From Oscillospiraceae bacterium (lineage in GTDB: Bacteria; Bacillota; Clostridia; Oscillospirales; Ruminococcaceae): a stretch of DNA of 64,000 nucleotides. The stretch is taken from the NCBI GenBank assembly GCA_017533485.1, contig JAFXIC010000072.1:40505-104504 (forward strand), in the 5' to 3' direction. Position numbers and translations under genes: made by a program. Within the stretch, counting starts at the first letter, position 1. Every line of letters starts with the position of its first letter. Of this stretch, positions 27,668-41,637 are shown one piece after another. The notes below the pieces were generated by a model. That model was not told where the DNA came from, did not search any database, and saw only the letters and a list, made by a program, of their open reading frames with translations.

Positions 27668-27696
27668 TTTACTTTTTGTCGAATCTATGTTATAAT
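27668..27696 (+). promoter_or_regulatory. promoter for GH9-like dockerin gene
   Basis: TATAAT at 27691-27696 with TTTACT 17 bases upstream. A small stem (GCAGTC with GACTGC) follows in the leader before the GGAGGG ribosome site. Confidence 0.65.
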
Positions 27697-27750
27697 ATTA
27701 GATAGCAGTCAGATTTTTATACAGACTGCATCTATGAGGAGGGAATTTTT

Positions 27751-30441
27751 ATGAATGGAAAATGGGTTCATGCAAAACGAATGCTTGGCTCTGCGGCAGC
27801 CGCAGCAATTATGCTGTCTGTCTGTCCAACCGCAATACCATGCTATGCCGGTGAGATTCTGGGACGCGTCACATTTGAAGACGGGATCGGACTGCCGTGG
27901 CATACTTCGGTTACGCCGCCCGCATATCTTGATTTTGAGATTTCTGATGGTTCGTATCAAATCACCATTCAGAACAACGGTGGTGAAGATGTCGGCGGAG
28001 AATCTCGCTGGGACTGCCAGTTCCGCCATCGGGATCTCAAATTTTACGGAGGCGATTCCTATACGGTAAAAGCTGAGATGACGACCGATCAGACGGGTGA
28101 AATCTACACGAAAATCGGTAATTATGGCGGTGATATTGAGCTTTGGCATAACGGCTATGGAATGCTCAATGAAAAATACGCAGTCGGCTGGAATTGTATC
28201 GGGATCAAGGCCGGTCAGACGCTCAAAATTGACAGCACATGGACAGCGGCACAGAGTCTTGAACTTGCGGACTGGGCATGGCAGTTCGGCGGCGCAGGCC
28301 CTCATCAGGCAGAAGACTGTTTTCCGGAGGGAACAGTTCTGAAATTTAACTATCTGAGTATTGTCAACAACTCCAGAGATAATCATGGTACTGCATCATC
28401 CGATATGTGGGCGCGTCTTGATAGCGATGATATCTATTTTTCGGAAAATGATGCTGCCGTTGCAGTGAATCATCAGGGCTACCATACTGCATATTCGAAG
28501 AAGGCAACGGTACATTCCTTAGAGCCGCTGGATCAGGCTACGATCTATCTGATTCAGAAAGAAACGGGAAATGCTGTATATCAGAAATCGCTTGCTTTGA
28601 CTGAACTGGATGCCGCATCCGGCGAATATACGGCTGTGATTGATTTTACCGATGTTCGGGCAGCAGGGGAGTATTATTTCACCTTCAATCCGACAGATAA
28701 ATCTTCTCAATGCTCTCCCGTATTTGAAATCGGCGAGAATCTCTATGATGATCTTTTAAAGAATTCGCTGAATTATTTCTATCAGAGCCGTTCCTGCGAT
28801 GCGATCGAGGAGGCGTATATCACCTCTCTTGGAAACAATGAAAAGAAAGAGAAACTCGCCAGAAAGGCGATGGGCAAAACCGATACCGCTTATATTCAGA
28901 CAACATGGGTGAAAGAGTATAGTGCTGACGGTTCGGATGTTGAAACGGAGAAAACACTCTCTGCGGACAAAGGCTGGTTTGATGGTACGGACTTTAAAAA
29001 GTCATCCAAAGATGGCGCATACGGTGCCTGGATGCTTCAAAATCTGTATGAATGGTCGAAGACACATGATTCCGAGAAATTTGAAGATGGTTCGGAAGCA
29101 ATGACGATTCCGGAAACGGACAACGCGGTTCCTGATCTGCTTGATGAGGCACGCTATGAAATGGAATTTCTGTTTGACATGATTGCCGCAGAGGATGACG
29201 CATATGCCGGTATGGTGTATCACGAGATGGCTGACCATAAAACCATCGGCATTCCTGCTAGATGTTGGGAATATCAGGAAAATCGGAAGTCTATTCGACT
29301 TGTTCGTCCCGTCACAACCGATGCAACACTTTATATGGCTGCTGCGGCAGCACAGGCTTCCCGACTCTGGAACGAATATGATGGAGAATTTGCTGAGCTC
29401 TGCCTTACCAATGCCAAGGCTGCATTTGCCGCAGCACAGGAAAATCCGACACTGGTTGAGGGCGGCAGCTTCATGAGCACAGCAAACATTGATTTTTCTG
29501 ACCTGTATTACTGGGCGGCAGCTGAACTGTATGTGACGACAGGTGAGGAAATTTACCTCGCTGAGATGGAAAAACAGCAGCCTGAATCCGAAGCAAAGCT
29601 GATGCCGTCAGATGCCAGAATGCTTGGTACATTTTCTTTATTGCTCAACGATAAGGCGGCAGAATCCTCCGAAAAATACCTGACGAATACAGCGGACGCA
29701 TTGCTGGAGATTGCGAAAACACAGGGCTTTGGTCTGCCGTATCAGACCGAGCAATCGGAAGCGGATCTGAATGATGACTTTGCAGATCGTCCGAATAGTA
29801 TTGTAGCTGAAAATTCGATTGTTCTGGCATATGCTTATGATCTGACCGAAAATAAGGATTATCTGCTTGGTGCAACCGAAGGATTGGATTACCTGCTCGG
29901 AAGAAACCCGATCGGCATTTCTTATGTCACCGACGCTGCGACCGGATCTCGTTCCGTTTCCAAGCCGACACATATCTTCTGGGCGAATTCTGTAGCCGGA
30001 AGTTATCCTTGCGCACCGGATGGCGTTCTTGTCAGTGGACCTTCCGATCTGATAAAAACCACCTATCTGAAGGCTGCCGGCTATAACGATTCCGTAGCGG
30101 ATTTGAAATATTATGCGGATGCTGTTGATTCGGATACCACAAACTCCGTTTCTGCTGTTCTGAACGCACCGCTCGCCTGGATTGTCAGCTTCGCGCAAGA
30201 CCAATCCACAACAGAAATAGATTCCTCCGGTACTAGCGAAGATGTCGCAATTATCGGTGATGCAAATGCTGACGGCGGGGTTGATATCAGCGACGCCATT
30301 CTGGTATCCCGGATTGCCGCCGAAGATACAAGTATTCAGATCAGCGATAAGGGCAAGGAACTTGCAGACTGCAATAAAGACGGAAAGCTGACTGCTGAGG
30401 ACGGCAGTGCTATTATTCGTATTATCGCTAAATTAGACTGA
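27751..30441 (+). CDS. GH9-like dockerin protein with CBM4 and Ig domains, catalytic Glu missing
   Basis: This secreted 896-residue protein contains a signal peptide (to about CYAGE), a CBM4-like module (35-210), a GH9-associated Ig-like domain (225-330), a GH9-type (alpha/alpha)6 domain (335-805) and a C-terminal dockerin (DANADGGVDISD, DCNKDGKLTAED). The domain order is that of theme-C/D GH9 enzymes. The Asp pair is recognisable but altered (GWFDGTDF, D411 and D414, against GWxDAGD). The HHR-type motif is replaced by PTHIFWA. At the general-acid position the usual NEVAINWNAPL reads NSVSAVLNAPL, so Glu is Ser799. It may be an inactive binding or scaffold protein. Confidence 0.85.
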   Translation: MNGKWVHAKRMLGSAAAAAIMLSVCPTAIPCYAGEILGRVTFEDGIGLPWHTSVTPPAYLDFEISDGSYQITIQNNGGEDVGGESRWDCQFRHRDLKFYGGDSYTVKAEMTTDQTGEIYTKIGNYGGDIELWHNGYGMLNEKYAVGWNCIGIKAGQTLKIDSTWTAAQSLELADWAWQFGGAGPHQAEDCFPEGTVLKFNYLSIVNNSRDNHGTASSDMWARLDSDDIYFSENDAAVAVNHQGYHTAYSKKATVHSLEPLDQATIYLIQKETGNAVYQKSLALTELDAASGEYTAVIDFTDVRAAGEYYFTFNPTDKSSQCSPVFEIGENLYDDLLKNSLNYFYQSRSCDAIEEAYITSLGNNEKKEKLARKAMGKTDTAYIQTTWVKEYSADGSDVETEKTLSADKGWFDGTDFKKSSKDGAYGAWMLQNLYEWSKTHDSEKFEDGSEAMTIPETDNAVPDLLDEARYEMEFLFDMIAAEDDAYAGMVYHEMADHKTIGIPARCWEYQENRKSIRLVRPVTTDATLYMAAAAAQASRLWNEYDGEFAELCLTNAKAAFAAAQENPTLVEGGSFMSTANIDFSDLYYWAAAELYVTTGEEIYLAEMEKQQPESEAKLMPSDARMLGTFSLLLNDKAAESSEKYLTNTADALLEIAKTQGFGLPYQTEQSEADLNDDFADRPNSIVAENSIVLAYAYDLTENKDYLLGATEGLDYLLGRNPIGISYVTDAATGSRSVSKPTHIFWANSVAGSYPCAPDGVLVSGPSDLIKTTYLKAAGYNDSVADLKYYADAVDSDTTNSVSAVLNAPLAWIVSFAQDQSTTEIDSSGTSEDVAIIGDANADGGVDISDAILVSRIAAEDTSIQISDKGKELADCNKDGKLTAEDGSAIIRIIAKLD

Positions 30442-30452
30442 TATCTCTGTTA

Positions 30453-30497
30453 TAAACGGATGGACACTCAGATTTTGGAGTGTCCATCCGTTTTCTT
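30453..30497 (+). terminator. intrinsic terminator
   Basis: A perfect 16-base stem (AACGGATGGACACTC with GAGTGTCCATCCGTT) is followed by TTTTC, directly after the GH9-like gene. Confidence 0.93.
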
Positions 30498-30520
30498 TAC
30501 ATATAAGTGAAGATTGTGCA

Positions 30521-30549
30521 TTGAAAAATGTTATTTCATATGCTATAAT
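30521..30549 (+). promoter_or_regulatory. sigma-A promoter for GH2 gene
   Basis: TTGAAA at 30521-30526, 17-base spacer, TATAAT at 30544-30549. Confidence 0.8.
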
Positions 30550-30586
30550 TTTTCTATGCAGTTTGATAAGGTTCATCACTGCATAA

Positions 30587-35557
<4,971 letters not shown>

Positions 35558-35570
35558 TTGGATTATTCAA

Positions 35571-35616
35571 AACTCCAGCCTGATCGGATCATCTGTATCA
35601 GGCTGGAGTTATTTTC
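35571..35616 (+). terminator. intrinsic terminator of GH2 gene
   Basis: AACTCCAGCCTGAT pairs perfectly with ATCAGGCTGGAGTT, with a short T-rich tail. Confidence 0.92.
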
Positions 35617-35669
35617 GATGACTTTATCAGGACTAGAATCGCTGCAACCTTAAAAATGACAAAATATAC

Positions 35670-35698
35670 TTGCAATTTGAAAAATCTTATGTTATAAT
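35670..35698 (+). promoter_or_regulatory. sigma-A promoter for two-component operon
   Basis: TTGCAA at 35670-35675, 17-base spacer, TATAAT at 35693-35698, forty bases before the regulator ATG. Confidence 0.78.
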
Positions 35699-35737
35699 GT
35701 AGATGGAAAAGTTTCGAAAGAATCGGAGTGAAGTGAA

Positions 35738-36415
35738 ATGCGGATTTTGATCGTAGAAGATGAAATTGGATTGGCTGATGCGCTCGTCCAGATTTTCCAT
35801 AAAAATAAATATATCGCAGATGCCTGTTATGATGGTGAAAGCGGACTCGACAATGCGCTTTCGGGTATCTATGATGTGATTGTACTGGATGTTATGCTTC
35901 CGAAGATGAATGGTCTGGATGTACTTCGTGAACTGCGGCAAAAACAGATTACGACGCCTGTGCTTCTTCTGACAGCAAAAGATACCGTTGCTGATAAAGT
36001 GGCTGGTCTGGATGTCGGTGCAGATGATTATCTGACGAAACCGTTTTCATCCGATGAGCTTTTGGCAAGAATCCGTTCGCTCAATCGCCGCAATACCAAT
36101 GTGATTTGTGAGAATGTATTACGGTGGAGTGATCTTACGCTGAACCTTTCGACATACGAACTGTTCTGCGGCAGCCAGTCCTTCAAGCTCGGTCTGAAAG
36201 AATTCTCTATGATGGAGCTGTTTTTGAAAAACGGCAGCATGATTCTCCCGAAGGAAACCCTGATTGTCAAGATCTGGGGCTATGAATCCAATGCCGACAG
36301 CAATAATGTTGAAGTATATGTCAGTTTCCTTAGAAAAAAACTGGCACATATCCACTCCAAAGTCGGAATTAAAACAGTCCGCGGCGTGGGATATTGTCTC
36401 GAAGAACAGAAATAA
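35738..36415 (+). CDS. OmpR-family response regulator
   Basis: This 225-residue regulator has a receiver domain (1-118) with the acidic pair EDE near residue 7, phospho-acceptor Asp in VIVLDVMLPKMNG, TAKD and the conserved Lys in YLTKPFSSDELL. The C-terminal winged-helix DNA-binding domain contains LTLNLSTYELFCG and VEVYVSFLRKKL...VRGVGYCL. It controls transcription after phosphorylation by the histidine kinase encoded 37 bases downstream. Targets are unknown, but the neighbouring upstream genes are cellulosomal. Confidence 0.93.
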   Translation: MRILIVEDEIGLADALVQIFHKNKYIADACYDGESGLDNALSGIYDVIVLDVMLPKMNGLDVLRELRQKQITTPVLLLTAKDTVADKVAGLDVGADDYLTKPFSSDELLARIRSLNRRNTNVICENVLRWSDLTLNLSTYELFCGSQSFKLGLKEFSMMELFLKNGSMILPKETLIVKIWGYESNADSNNVEVYVSFLRKKLAHIHSKVGIKTVRGVGYCLEEQK

Positions 36416-36452
36416 TCTTTGGCTGATACTTTAAGAAAGGAGTCGATTCCAT

Positions 36453-38354
36453 ATGATTTCGAAATTAAAACGAAGATATTTTATTTCGAATATGGCATTA
36501 TTGTCCATAACATTTCTGATTGCACTGGGCATTTTATTCGGCATCCTTTATCATTCCGAGGTCAAATCATCCTATACGGTTATGAATACCCTGCTCGAAG
36601 AAGCAAGCTTTCCCGAATCCGATGCGGAAACGCCGGATATTGCACCGACTGCTTATGATCAGGGTTGGGTCGGAGAACCGCAGCCGACATGGGGGTATCC
36701 GCCGCCAATCTGGTGGCAGACGGAGACATTCGCAAGCGACACATCATTTACAACAACTACCACCACGACCACTACAACAACGACACCCGCCACGACACAA
36801 AGTTTTTTGTCGGAAACAGCGCCGATGTGGGGGAATCCGTTCTGGTGGCAGTATCATCCGTGGCCGTATTATTATGTTCCGCCCTACTGGCAGTTCCCGC
36901 CCGAGGAAAATGGCGGCGAACAGAGTCAGCCGGCAACGCCTCCGAATACAGAGCCGACTGCTCCAAACGGAAATGGACAGCAGCCGTCGGATGATAAGAA
37001 TAAGCCGGGAAATGAAAAAGATAAGGTGCAGCCGCCAAATGGCGGTCCGGTACATACGACCACCACAACAGCGGCAACTTCGCTGACGCAATCGTCGCCG
37101 CTGCAGTCTCAGCCGATTCCTGCGGACGGAAGCAAACCGACACCGCCGGGAGAGGTAAAACCGGATCCTGGTCATGAGAAACCAAACCATACAACACCTA
37201 CACAGTCTCAGCAGGTACCGGAAACTCCGCCTGCAACCACTGCGGCACCTGCGGAAACAGCACCCCAGCAGATCACTGTTTCTGAGGCACAGAAACCGCA
37301 GGACACCTCCGAAGAAAAATCAATTCCTGATGTTTTTGTCGCACAGTTTGACCAGCAGGGCAATATCGAATCGTATTCCCATAGAGATGATAATGCAGAG
37401 CTGCCGGATACGCTCGATACTGTAAACAATGCAATGGATAAAATACAGAAACAGGGCGATCGTGCCGGTACTCTGGAGCTGAATAATGTCTCCTATCGTT
37501 TTCTCTATGAGCCGGATCCCAATGGTACCTATCGCCTGGTATTGCTGAATCGGACGCTCGAACTTTCTACGATCAGCCGACTGGTTGTTTTCTTCCTGTT
37601 TTTAATGCTCATTGGTCTGGTTGCGATTTCTGCGATCAGCGAGCTTCTCGCGAACTGGACAGTAAAACCGATTGCAGCAGCATGGGAAAAGCAAAAACAG
37701 TTTGTTGCTGACGCATCGCACGAGCTGAAAACACCGCTTGCTGTTATTTCAGCCAATACGGAAGTAATTCTTTCGAATCCTTCTGCTTCCGTTATGGGAC
37801 AAAGCAAATGGATTCACTATATCCAGTCCGAAACAACCAGAATGTCCAAGCTGATTACGAATCTTCTCTCTATCGCGCGTATGGATCATCAGAATGATAC
37901 AGAGACGCTTTCACAGCTTCATCTCAGCGATCTTGTCTCTAATATTTGCCTGGTATTCGAGCCGATTATATATGAAAACGGAAAGACGCTGAATACGGTT
38001 ATCCAGAGAAATGTCAGTATCAAAGCAGATGAAGATAATGTCAGACAGCTTCTGTCGATCCTTTTGGATAATGCTGTACTGCATTCCGTGAAAAACGCGC
38101 AGATTACGGTTACCCTTTCAAAGGATGTCCAAGGTAAAATTCGAATTGCAGTTGCCAATACCGCGAATGATATCCCGAAAGACGAGCTGGTACATCTCTT
38201 TGATCGCTTTTATCGTGCCGATGTGATCGGAAGTCCGAATGGTTCCGGTCTTGGTTTGAGCATCGCAAAAAGTATTGTTCAGCAGATGGGCGGTACGATT
38301 TCTGTGACCAGCGAAAATCATCTGGTTACGTTTGTTGCGACTTTCCCTGCATAA
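36453..38354 (+). CDS. sensor histidine kinase with low-complexity extracellular region
   Basis: This 633-residue kinase has an N-terminal membrane helix (about 12-34), an external region of about 330 residues, a second helix (about 373-395) and a cytosolic kinase core. H423 in FVADASHELKTPLAVI is the phospho-acceptor; LLSILLDNAVLHS is the N box, HLFDRFYRAD the F box and GSGLGLSIAKSIV the G2 box. The G1 box is the variant VANTANDIP. The external region is unusual: two aromatic Trp/Pro/Tyr blocks (GYPPPIWWQ; WWQYHPWPYYYVPPYW), polythreonine, then Pro/Gln/Thr-rich sequence, before a small folded domain at about 290-360. It is co-transcribed with the regulator. Confidence 0.93.
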   Translation: MISKLKRRYFISNMALLSITFLIALGILFGILYHSEVKSSYTVMNTLLEEASFPESDAETPDIAPTAYDQGWVGEPQPTWGYPPPIWWQTETFASDTSFTTTTTTTTTTTTPATTQSFLSETAPMWGNPFWWQYHPWPYYYVPPYWQFPPEENGGEQSQPATPPNTEPTAPNGNGQQPSDDKNKPGNEKDKVQPPNGGPVHTTTTTAATSLTQSSPLQSQPIPADGSKPTPPGEVKPDPGHEKPNHTTPTQSQQVPETPPATTAAPAETAPQQITVSEAQKPQDTSEEKSIPDVFVAQFDQQGNIESYSHRDDNAELPDTLDTVNNAMDKIQKQGDRAGTLELNNVSYRFLYEPDPNGTYRLVLLNRTLELSTISRLVVFFLFLMLIGLVAISAISELLANWTVKPIAAAWEKQKQFVADASHELKTPLAVISANTEVILSNPSASVMGQSKWIHYIQSETTRMSKLITNLLSIARMDHQNDTETLSQLHLSDLVSNICLVFEPIIYENGKTLNTVIQRNVSIKADEDNVRQLLSILLDNAVLHSVKNAQITVTLSKDVQGKIRIAVANTANDIPKDELVHLFDRFYRADVIGSPNGSGLGLSIAKSIVQQMGGTISVTSENHLVTFVATFPA

Positions 38355-38372
38355 AATACAATACATCTGAAT

Positions 38373-38412
38373 GCCGCCGATTTCAAATCAAGAAATTGGC
38401 GGCTTCTTTTTT
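38373..38412 (+). terminator. intrinsic terminator of two-component operon
   Basis: GCCGCCGATTTC pairs with GAAATTGGCGGC (one G-T type pair) and is followed by CTTCTTTTTT. Confidence 0.88.
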
Positions 38413-38448
38413 ATGAAATCCCTGCATATGCTGAAATGAGGTGATTTC

Positions 38449-39978
38449 ATGAAACATGAGGGTGAGAATCAACGATTGATACGAGAAACGGCATATCTCA
38501 GTATTTTTTCTGTATCATTACAGGGACTCGGGCTGCTGCTGAATGTATTTTTGACGAGAAGACTCGGAACAGCTTCTGTCGGCGTGTTCGCTTTGATCGG
38601 CAGTTTTTACGGATTGGCAGCAGTTTTGAGCGGAGGCAGTGGATTTATTGCCTCAAGCCGCCTGATATCAGAAGAATTGGGCTGCGGCGGGAATCCGAAT
38701 CGCGTATTTCAGTATGCGTTGCGGTTCTGCCTGACACTCAGCAGTATATTTTGTCTGATTCTTTGTATCTTTGCACCGTGGATTGTAACCGTCCGGAGCA
38801 TCGCACAAACCGGTGCGACTGCTTTTACCATACGTCTTCTCTCGATTTCACTTCCGATTGCCGCCGTATCTGCCTGTCTAAAAGGTCGCTGTTATGCATA
38901 TCATCGCGTTTATATTCCGGCAATTTCAGAAAGCATTGAATTTTTAATCCGAGCCGGCGTTATGGCATTTTGTGCGGTATTTTGTATTCCGAGCGGCAGA
39001 ATGTCTATTCTGACAGCTTTTGGTTTGTCTATGCTGGCAGGTCAGGGTGCTGCAACACTCTTTCTGGCAAGTATTCGTGTGCGGAAAGAAGCGTGTAAAC
39101 GAGAATGCAAGATTTCCTTTCGAGGCTATATACTGACTGTTCTTCCGATCATTGGAAATGCCTGCCTTGTTTCATTACTCAGCACAGCCAATGATGCGCT
39201 CGTCCCACTGACATTGCTGCAATTTGGAAACAGCACCGAAGAAGCCTTATCACAATTCGGTGAATTTGAAGCGATTATTATCCCGACGCTCTTTTTCCCT
39301 TCGGTTATCCAGTGCTGTATGTCAGGACTTTTAGTGCCCGAGCTTTCCCATGCAAGATCAGCAAACGATCATAATGGTATTCGTCGTTTAACACAGCGTG
39401 TCTTGGAACAGACAGCATCCTTTTCCTTTTATATCGTATTACTTCTGATATTATTTGGCGAGATTATCGGCTCATTTTTAGGCGGTGATGCATTTGCAGG
39501 AAAAATTCTGCGGTGTATGGGACCGGTTGTACCATTTATCTATCTGGAAATCATTATGGAAGGAATCCTGAGAGGACTTGGAAAACAGAATTTTTCTTCC
39601 CTCAACTATCTTGCAGAATATGTTGTCCGAATCTCTGTGCTGTTGATATGCGTCCCATTATTCGGATTTTACGGAATTGTTGCATCGTATATGGCTTGTA
39701 ATCTCAGCGGAAATGCTGTTCGGCTATTCTTTGTACTGAGATTGACAGGCTTAAAACCGGAATGGAAACGAATTCTCGTATATCCTCTGTTTTCGCTGAT
39801 ACTATCGTGGCAGTTCACACAGCTTCTTCTCTGGATATTCGGTGGAAAAAGCTGGTCACCGACCATATATTTTGCAGTGTTTGCTGTATTATGCGGCTTA
39901 CTGGATTTATTCTTGTTGCGTGTGATATCCGAACTCGGAACCACACATTCGAAATCTGCGACACCCCTCACGACATAA
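38449..39978 (+). CDS. MOP-superfamily flippase (SpoVB/polysaccharide exporter-like)
   Basis: This 509-residue membrane protein has about 14 hydrophobic helices. The N-terminal pattern TAYLSIFSVSLQGLGLLLNVFLTRRLGTASVGVFALIGSFYGLA and the central LVPELSHA segment are typical of SpoVB/MurJ/Wzx-like members of the MOP (MATE) superfamily, which flip lipid-linked glycans. Whether this one serves sporulation or polysaccharide export cannot be told. The start follows GAGGTG by five bases. It shares a bidirectional terminator with the convergent azlCD pair. Confidence 0.82.
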   Translation: MKHEGENQRLIRETAYLSIFSVSLQGLGLLLNVFLTRRLGTASVGVFALIGSFYGLAAVLSGGSGFIASSRLISEELGCGGNPNRVFQYALRFCLTLSSIFCLILCIFAPWIVTVRSIAQTGATAFTIRLLSISLPIAAVSACLKGRCYAYHRVYIPAISESIEFLIRAGVMAFCAVFCIPSGRMSILTAFGLSMLAGQGAATLFLASIRVRKEACKRECKISFRGYILTVLPIIGNACLVSLLSTANDALVPLTLLQFGNSTEEALSQFGEFEAIIIPTLFFPSVIQCCMSGLLVPELSHARSANDHNGIRRLTQRVLEQTASFSFYIVLLLILFGEIIGSFLGGDAFAGKILRCMGPVVPFIYLEIIMEGILRGLGKQNFSSLNYLAEYVVRISVLLICVPLFGFYGIVASYMACNLSGNAVRLFFVLRLTGLKPEWKRILVYPLFSLILSWQFTQLLLWIFGGKSWSPTIYFAVFAVLCGLLDLFLLRVISELGTTHSKSATPLTT

Positions 39979-39984
39979 TCAAAG

Positions 39985-40024
39985 AAAAGTACCTGCTGCA
40001 AACCGCTGCAACAGGTACTTTTTT
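39985..40024. terminator. bidirectional terminator
   Basis: AAAAGTACCTG-C-TGCA pairs with TGCA-A-CAGGTACTTTT; the stem is flanked by A and T runs and lies between convergent genes. Confidence 0.88.
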
Positions 40025-40028
40025 AGAT

Positions 40029-40340
40029 TTAAGTGAAATAGGGGAGTAGAAGCATAGTAAGATACGCTGCGAGAGATGCGGATAATGCAACAACGATCAA
40101 TGGAAGTCCGAAATATGCCAATATTACAGCAATCACCGCTGCTATGATCGAGGATGTCATATCGCCTGTTGCGTAAAACACAGCGGGAATTGTCATTGTA
40201 CTCAGTACAGCATATGGAATATAATATAAAAAGCTTTGTATCAGTCGATTTCGAATTTTCTTCCGGAAAAAAGTAAACGGAATCATCCGGATTGCATAGG
40301 TTGTAAGCGCCATGACCGCAATCGAAAGAAAAATCTTCAT
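40029..40340 (-). CDS. azlD: AzlD-type branched-chain amino acid exporter subunit
   Basis: This 103-residue protein has four hydrophobic helices; MALTTYAIRMIPFTFFRKKI at the start and SFLYYIPYAVLSTMTIPAVF are typical of AzlD. It pairs with AzlC to form a branched-chain amino acid exporter in the membrane. Its ATG overlaps the azlC stop codon by four bases. Confidence 0.9.
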   Translation of the reverse strand: MKIFLSIAVMALTTYAIRMIPFTFFRKKIRNRLIQSFLYYIPYAVLSTMTIPAVFYATGDMTSSIIAAVIAVILAYFGLPLIVVALSASLAAYLTMLLLPYFT

Positions 40341-41044
40341 TCAGCAGCCTCCGTTTCTTCCGTTGCAGGCACAGGAAAAAATATTGCACCGACGAATGCG
40401 GCAGCAACTGCAGCAATAATAATCACAAAACCACTTGTCATCCACTTTGCAAAAACAGATAACAAAATACTGCATAATGCAGCGACTAACACCACAACAG
40501 CAATTCCGCGCGATTTTCGTGCGGGCGGAATAATAATTGCAAGAAACATTCCATAGAGCGCAATTCCAAGCGAATTAGTTATATTCGTTGGCAAAATTGA
40601 ACCGGCAGCTGCACCTAAAAAGGTTCCGCCAACCCAGCCAAGAAAAGAAATGAGAATCAGTCCATACATATATTTCGGTCGAATCTGACCATGCTGAACC
40701 GAGGCAACAGCAAAAATTTCATCGGTAATTCCAAATGATGTAAGCACACGCTGTGGAAGCCGGAATGATGCATCTGTTTTTTGTGATAATGCCAGACTCA
40801 TTAGTGCATATCGGATATTGATAACCAATTCGGTTAAGCAGAGTTCCAGATATGGCGCATTCGCTGCGATTAGATTTACGCCGGCAACCTGACCGGCAGA
40901 TGTTAAATTGGTCACAGAGATCAGGACAGCCTGAAAGACGGTCAGTCCGGATTGTACAGCCAGAATACCGAAGCTGAAGGAAACGGATAAATATCCAAGC
41001 GCAATGGATATACCATGACGCATACCATGTCGAAACGGGTGCAT
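40337..41044 (-). CDS. azlC: AzlC family branched-chain amino acid exporter subunit
   Basis: This 235-residue membrane protein contains ISIALGYLSVSFSFGILAVQSGLTV, LTSAGQVAGVNLI and YALMSLALSQK, which are AzlC signatures. Length and six to seven helices fit the family. A promoter (TTGACA, 17 bases, TATAAT) lies upstream. Together with azlD it forms a two-gene operon. Confidence 0.92.
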   Translation of the reverse strand: MHPFRHGMRHGISIALGYLSVSFSFGILAVQSGLTVFQAVLISVTNLTSAGQVAGVNLIAANAPYLELCLTELVINIRYALMSLALSQKTDASFRLPQRVLTSFGITDEIFAVASVQHGQIRPKYMYGLILISFLGWVGGTFLGAAAGSILPTNITNSLGIALYGMFLAIIIPPARKSRGIAVVVLVAALCSILLSVFAKWMTSGFVIIIAAVAAAFVGAIFFPVPATEETEAAE

Positions 41045-41081
41045 AGAATGAAAATCGACCTTTCTTTCTCAAACTTACTAT

Positions 41082-41110
41082 ATTATAGCAAAATAAATCT
41101 GCTTTGTCAA
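41082..41110 (-). promoter_or_regulatory. consensus sigma-A promoter for azlCD
   Basis: Perfect TTGACA and TATAAT with a 17-base spacer on the minus strand, about 40 bases before azlC. Confidence 0.88.
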
Positions 41111-41140
41111 ATCTCGTTCTTGTCATTCTAATAGTATTCT

Positions 41141-41158
41141 AATTGCACCAAACTGTTA
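41141..41158 (+). repeat. 18-bp direct repeat, left copy
   Basis: AATTGCACCAAACTGTTA is identical to 42633-42650, in the same orientation, 1492 bases apart. AGTATT precedes both copies at slightly different distances. The pair brackets an AT-rich islet, so it may be an attachment-site remnant or a shared regulatory sequence. Confidence 0.8.
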
Positions 41159-41215
41159 CTCGGATTGAGTTTTATTCGTTCGTTTGACTGTAATTTTTGA
41201 AAGGAAAATTTGTAT

Positions 41216-41497
41216 ATGGAAAAAAGAATAAGCATGGAAAACATGGATGCTTTTGAAGAGCTTTGTTATGAGTTTATGCATCAGGTATTTGTTTTGGGAA
41301 TGTTGAATGATGTTTCCGCTGAAAAAATTTCGGGTTCGTGGTTGCGTGGCGAACCTTTTTGCGGTGAACATTGGTTTGACACGCTTGATAGAGTAGTTCT
41401 GGCGTTGACGGAAATCTCTGAAAATTTTAGGATTTTGAACGATTGTATTACGAAAGAGAAAAATTTTTCTGATTTAATTGATTTAGCTTTGCAATAA
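41216..41497 (+). CDS. small hypothetical protein
   Basis: This 93-residue acidic protein of unknown function begins MEKRISMENMDAFEELCYEF and contains two Cys residues and several amphipathic helices (FDTLDRVVLALTEISENFRIL). There is no signal peptide or membrane helix. AAAGGAAAA precedes ATG 41216. It lies 57 bases after the left 18-bp repeat, in a stretch with lower GC than the core genes, and its codon use is AT-rich. A similar-sized unknown protein lies at the other end of the islet. Confidence 0.55.
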   Translation: MEKRISMENMDAFEELCYEFMHQVFVLGMLNDVSAEKISGSWLRGEPFCGEHWFDTLDRVVLALTEISENFRILNDCITKEKNFSDLIDLALQ

Positions 41498-41602
41498 AAA
41501 AAAATATTAGGTTTATCTGGCATTGACGGTGACCGTTAGCGGATTGATTTGTGCTGGGTCTGCACTCCCTCTTGCACACTGATGCTCTCAATGTCTGATA
41601 TA

Positions 41603-41637
41603 CGAAAGCCGTATCCCGTGAGGGATGCGGTTTTCTT
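41603..41637 (+). terminator. terminator-like hairpin inside the islet
   Basis: AAAGCCGTATCCC pairs with GGGATGCGGTTTT (allowing G-T pairs) around GTGA, followed by TTTTCTTGTTTT. Its 3' arm overlaps the 5' arm of the large rod structure, so the two folds are mutually exclusive. Confidence 0.55.
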
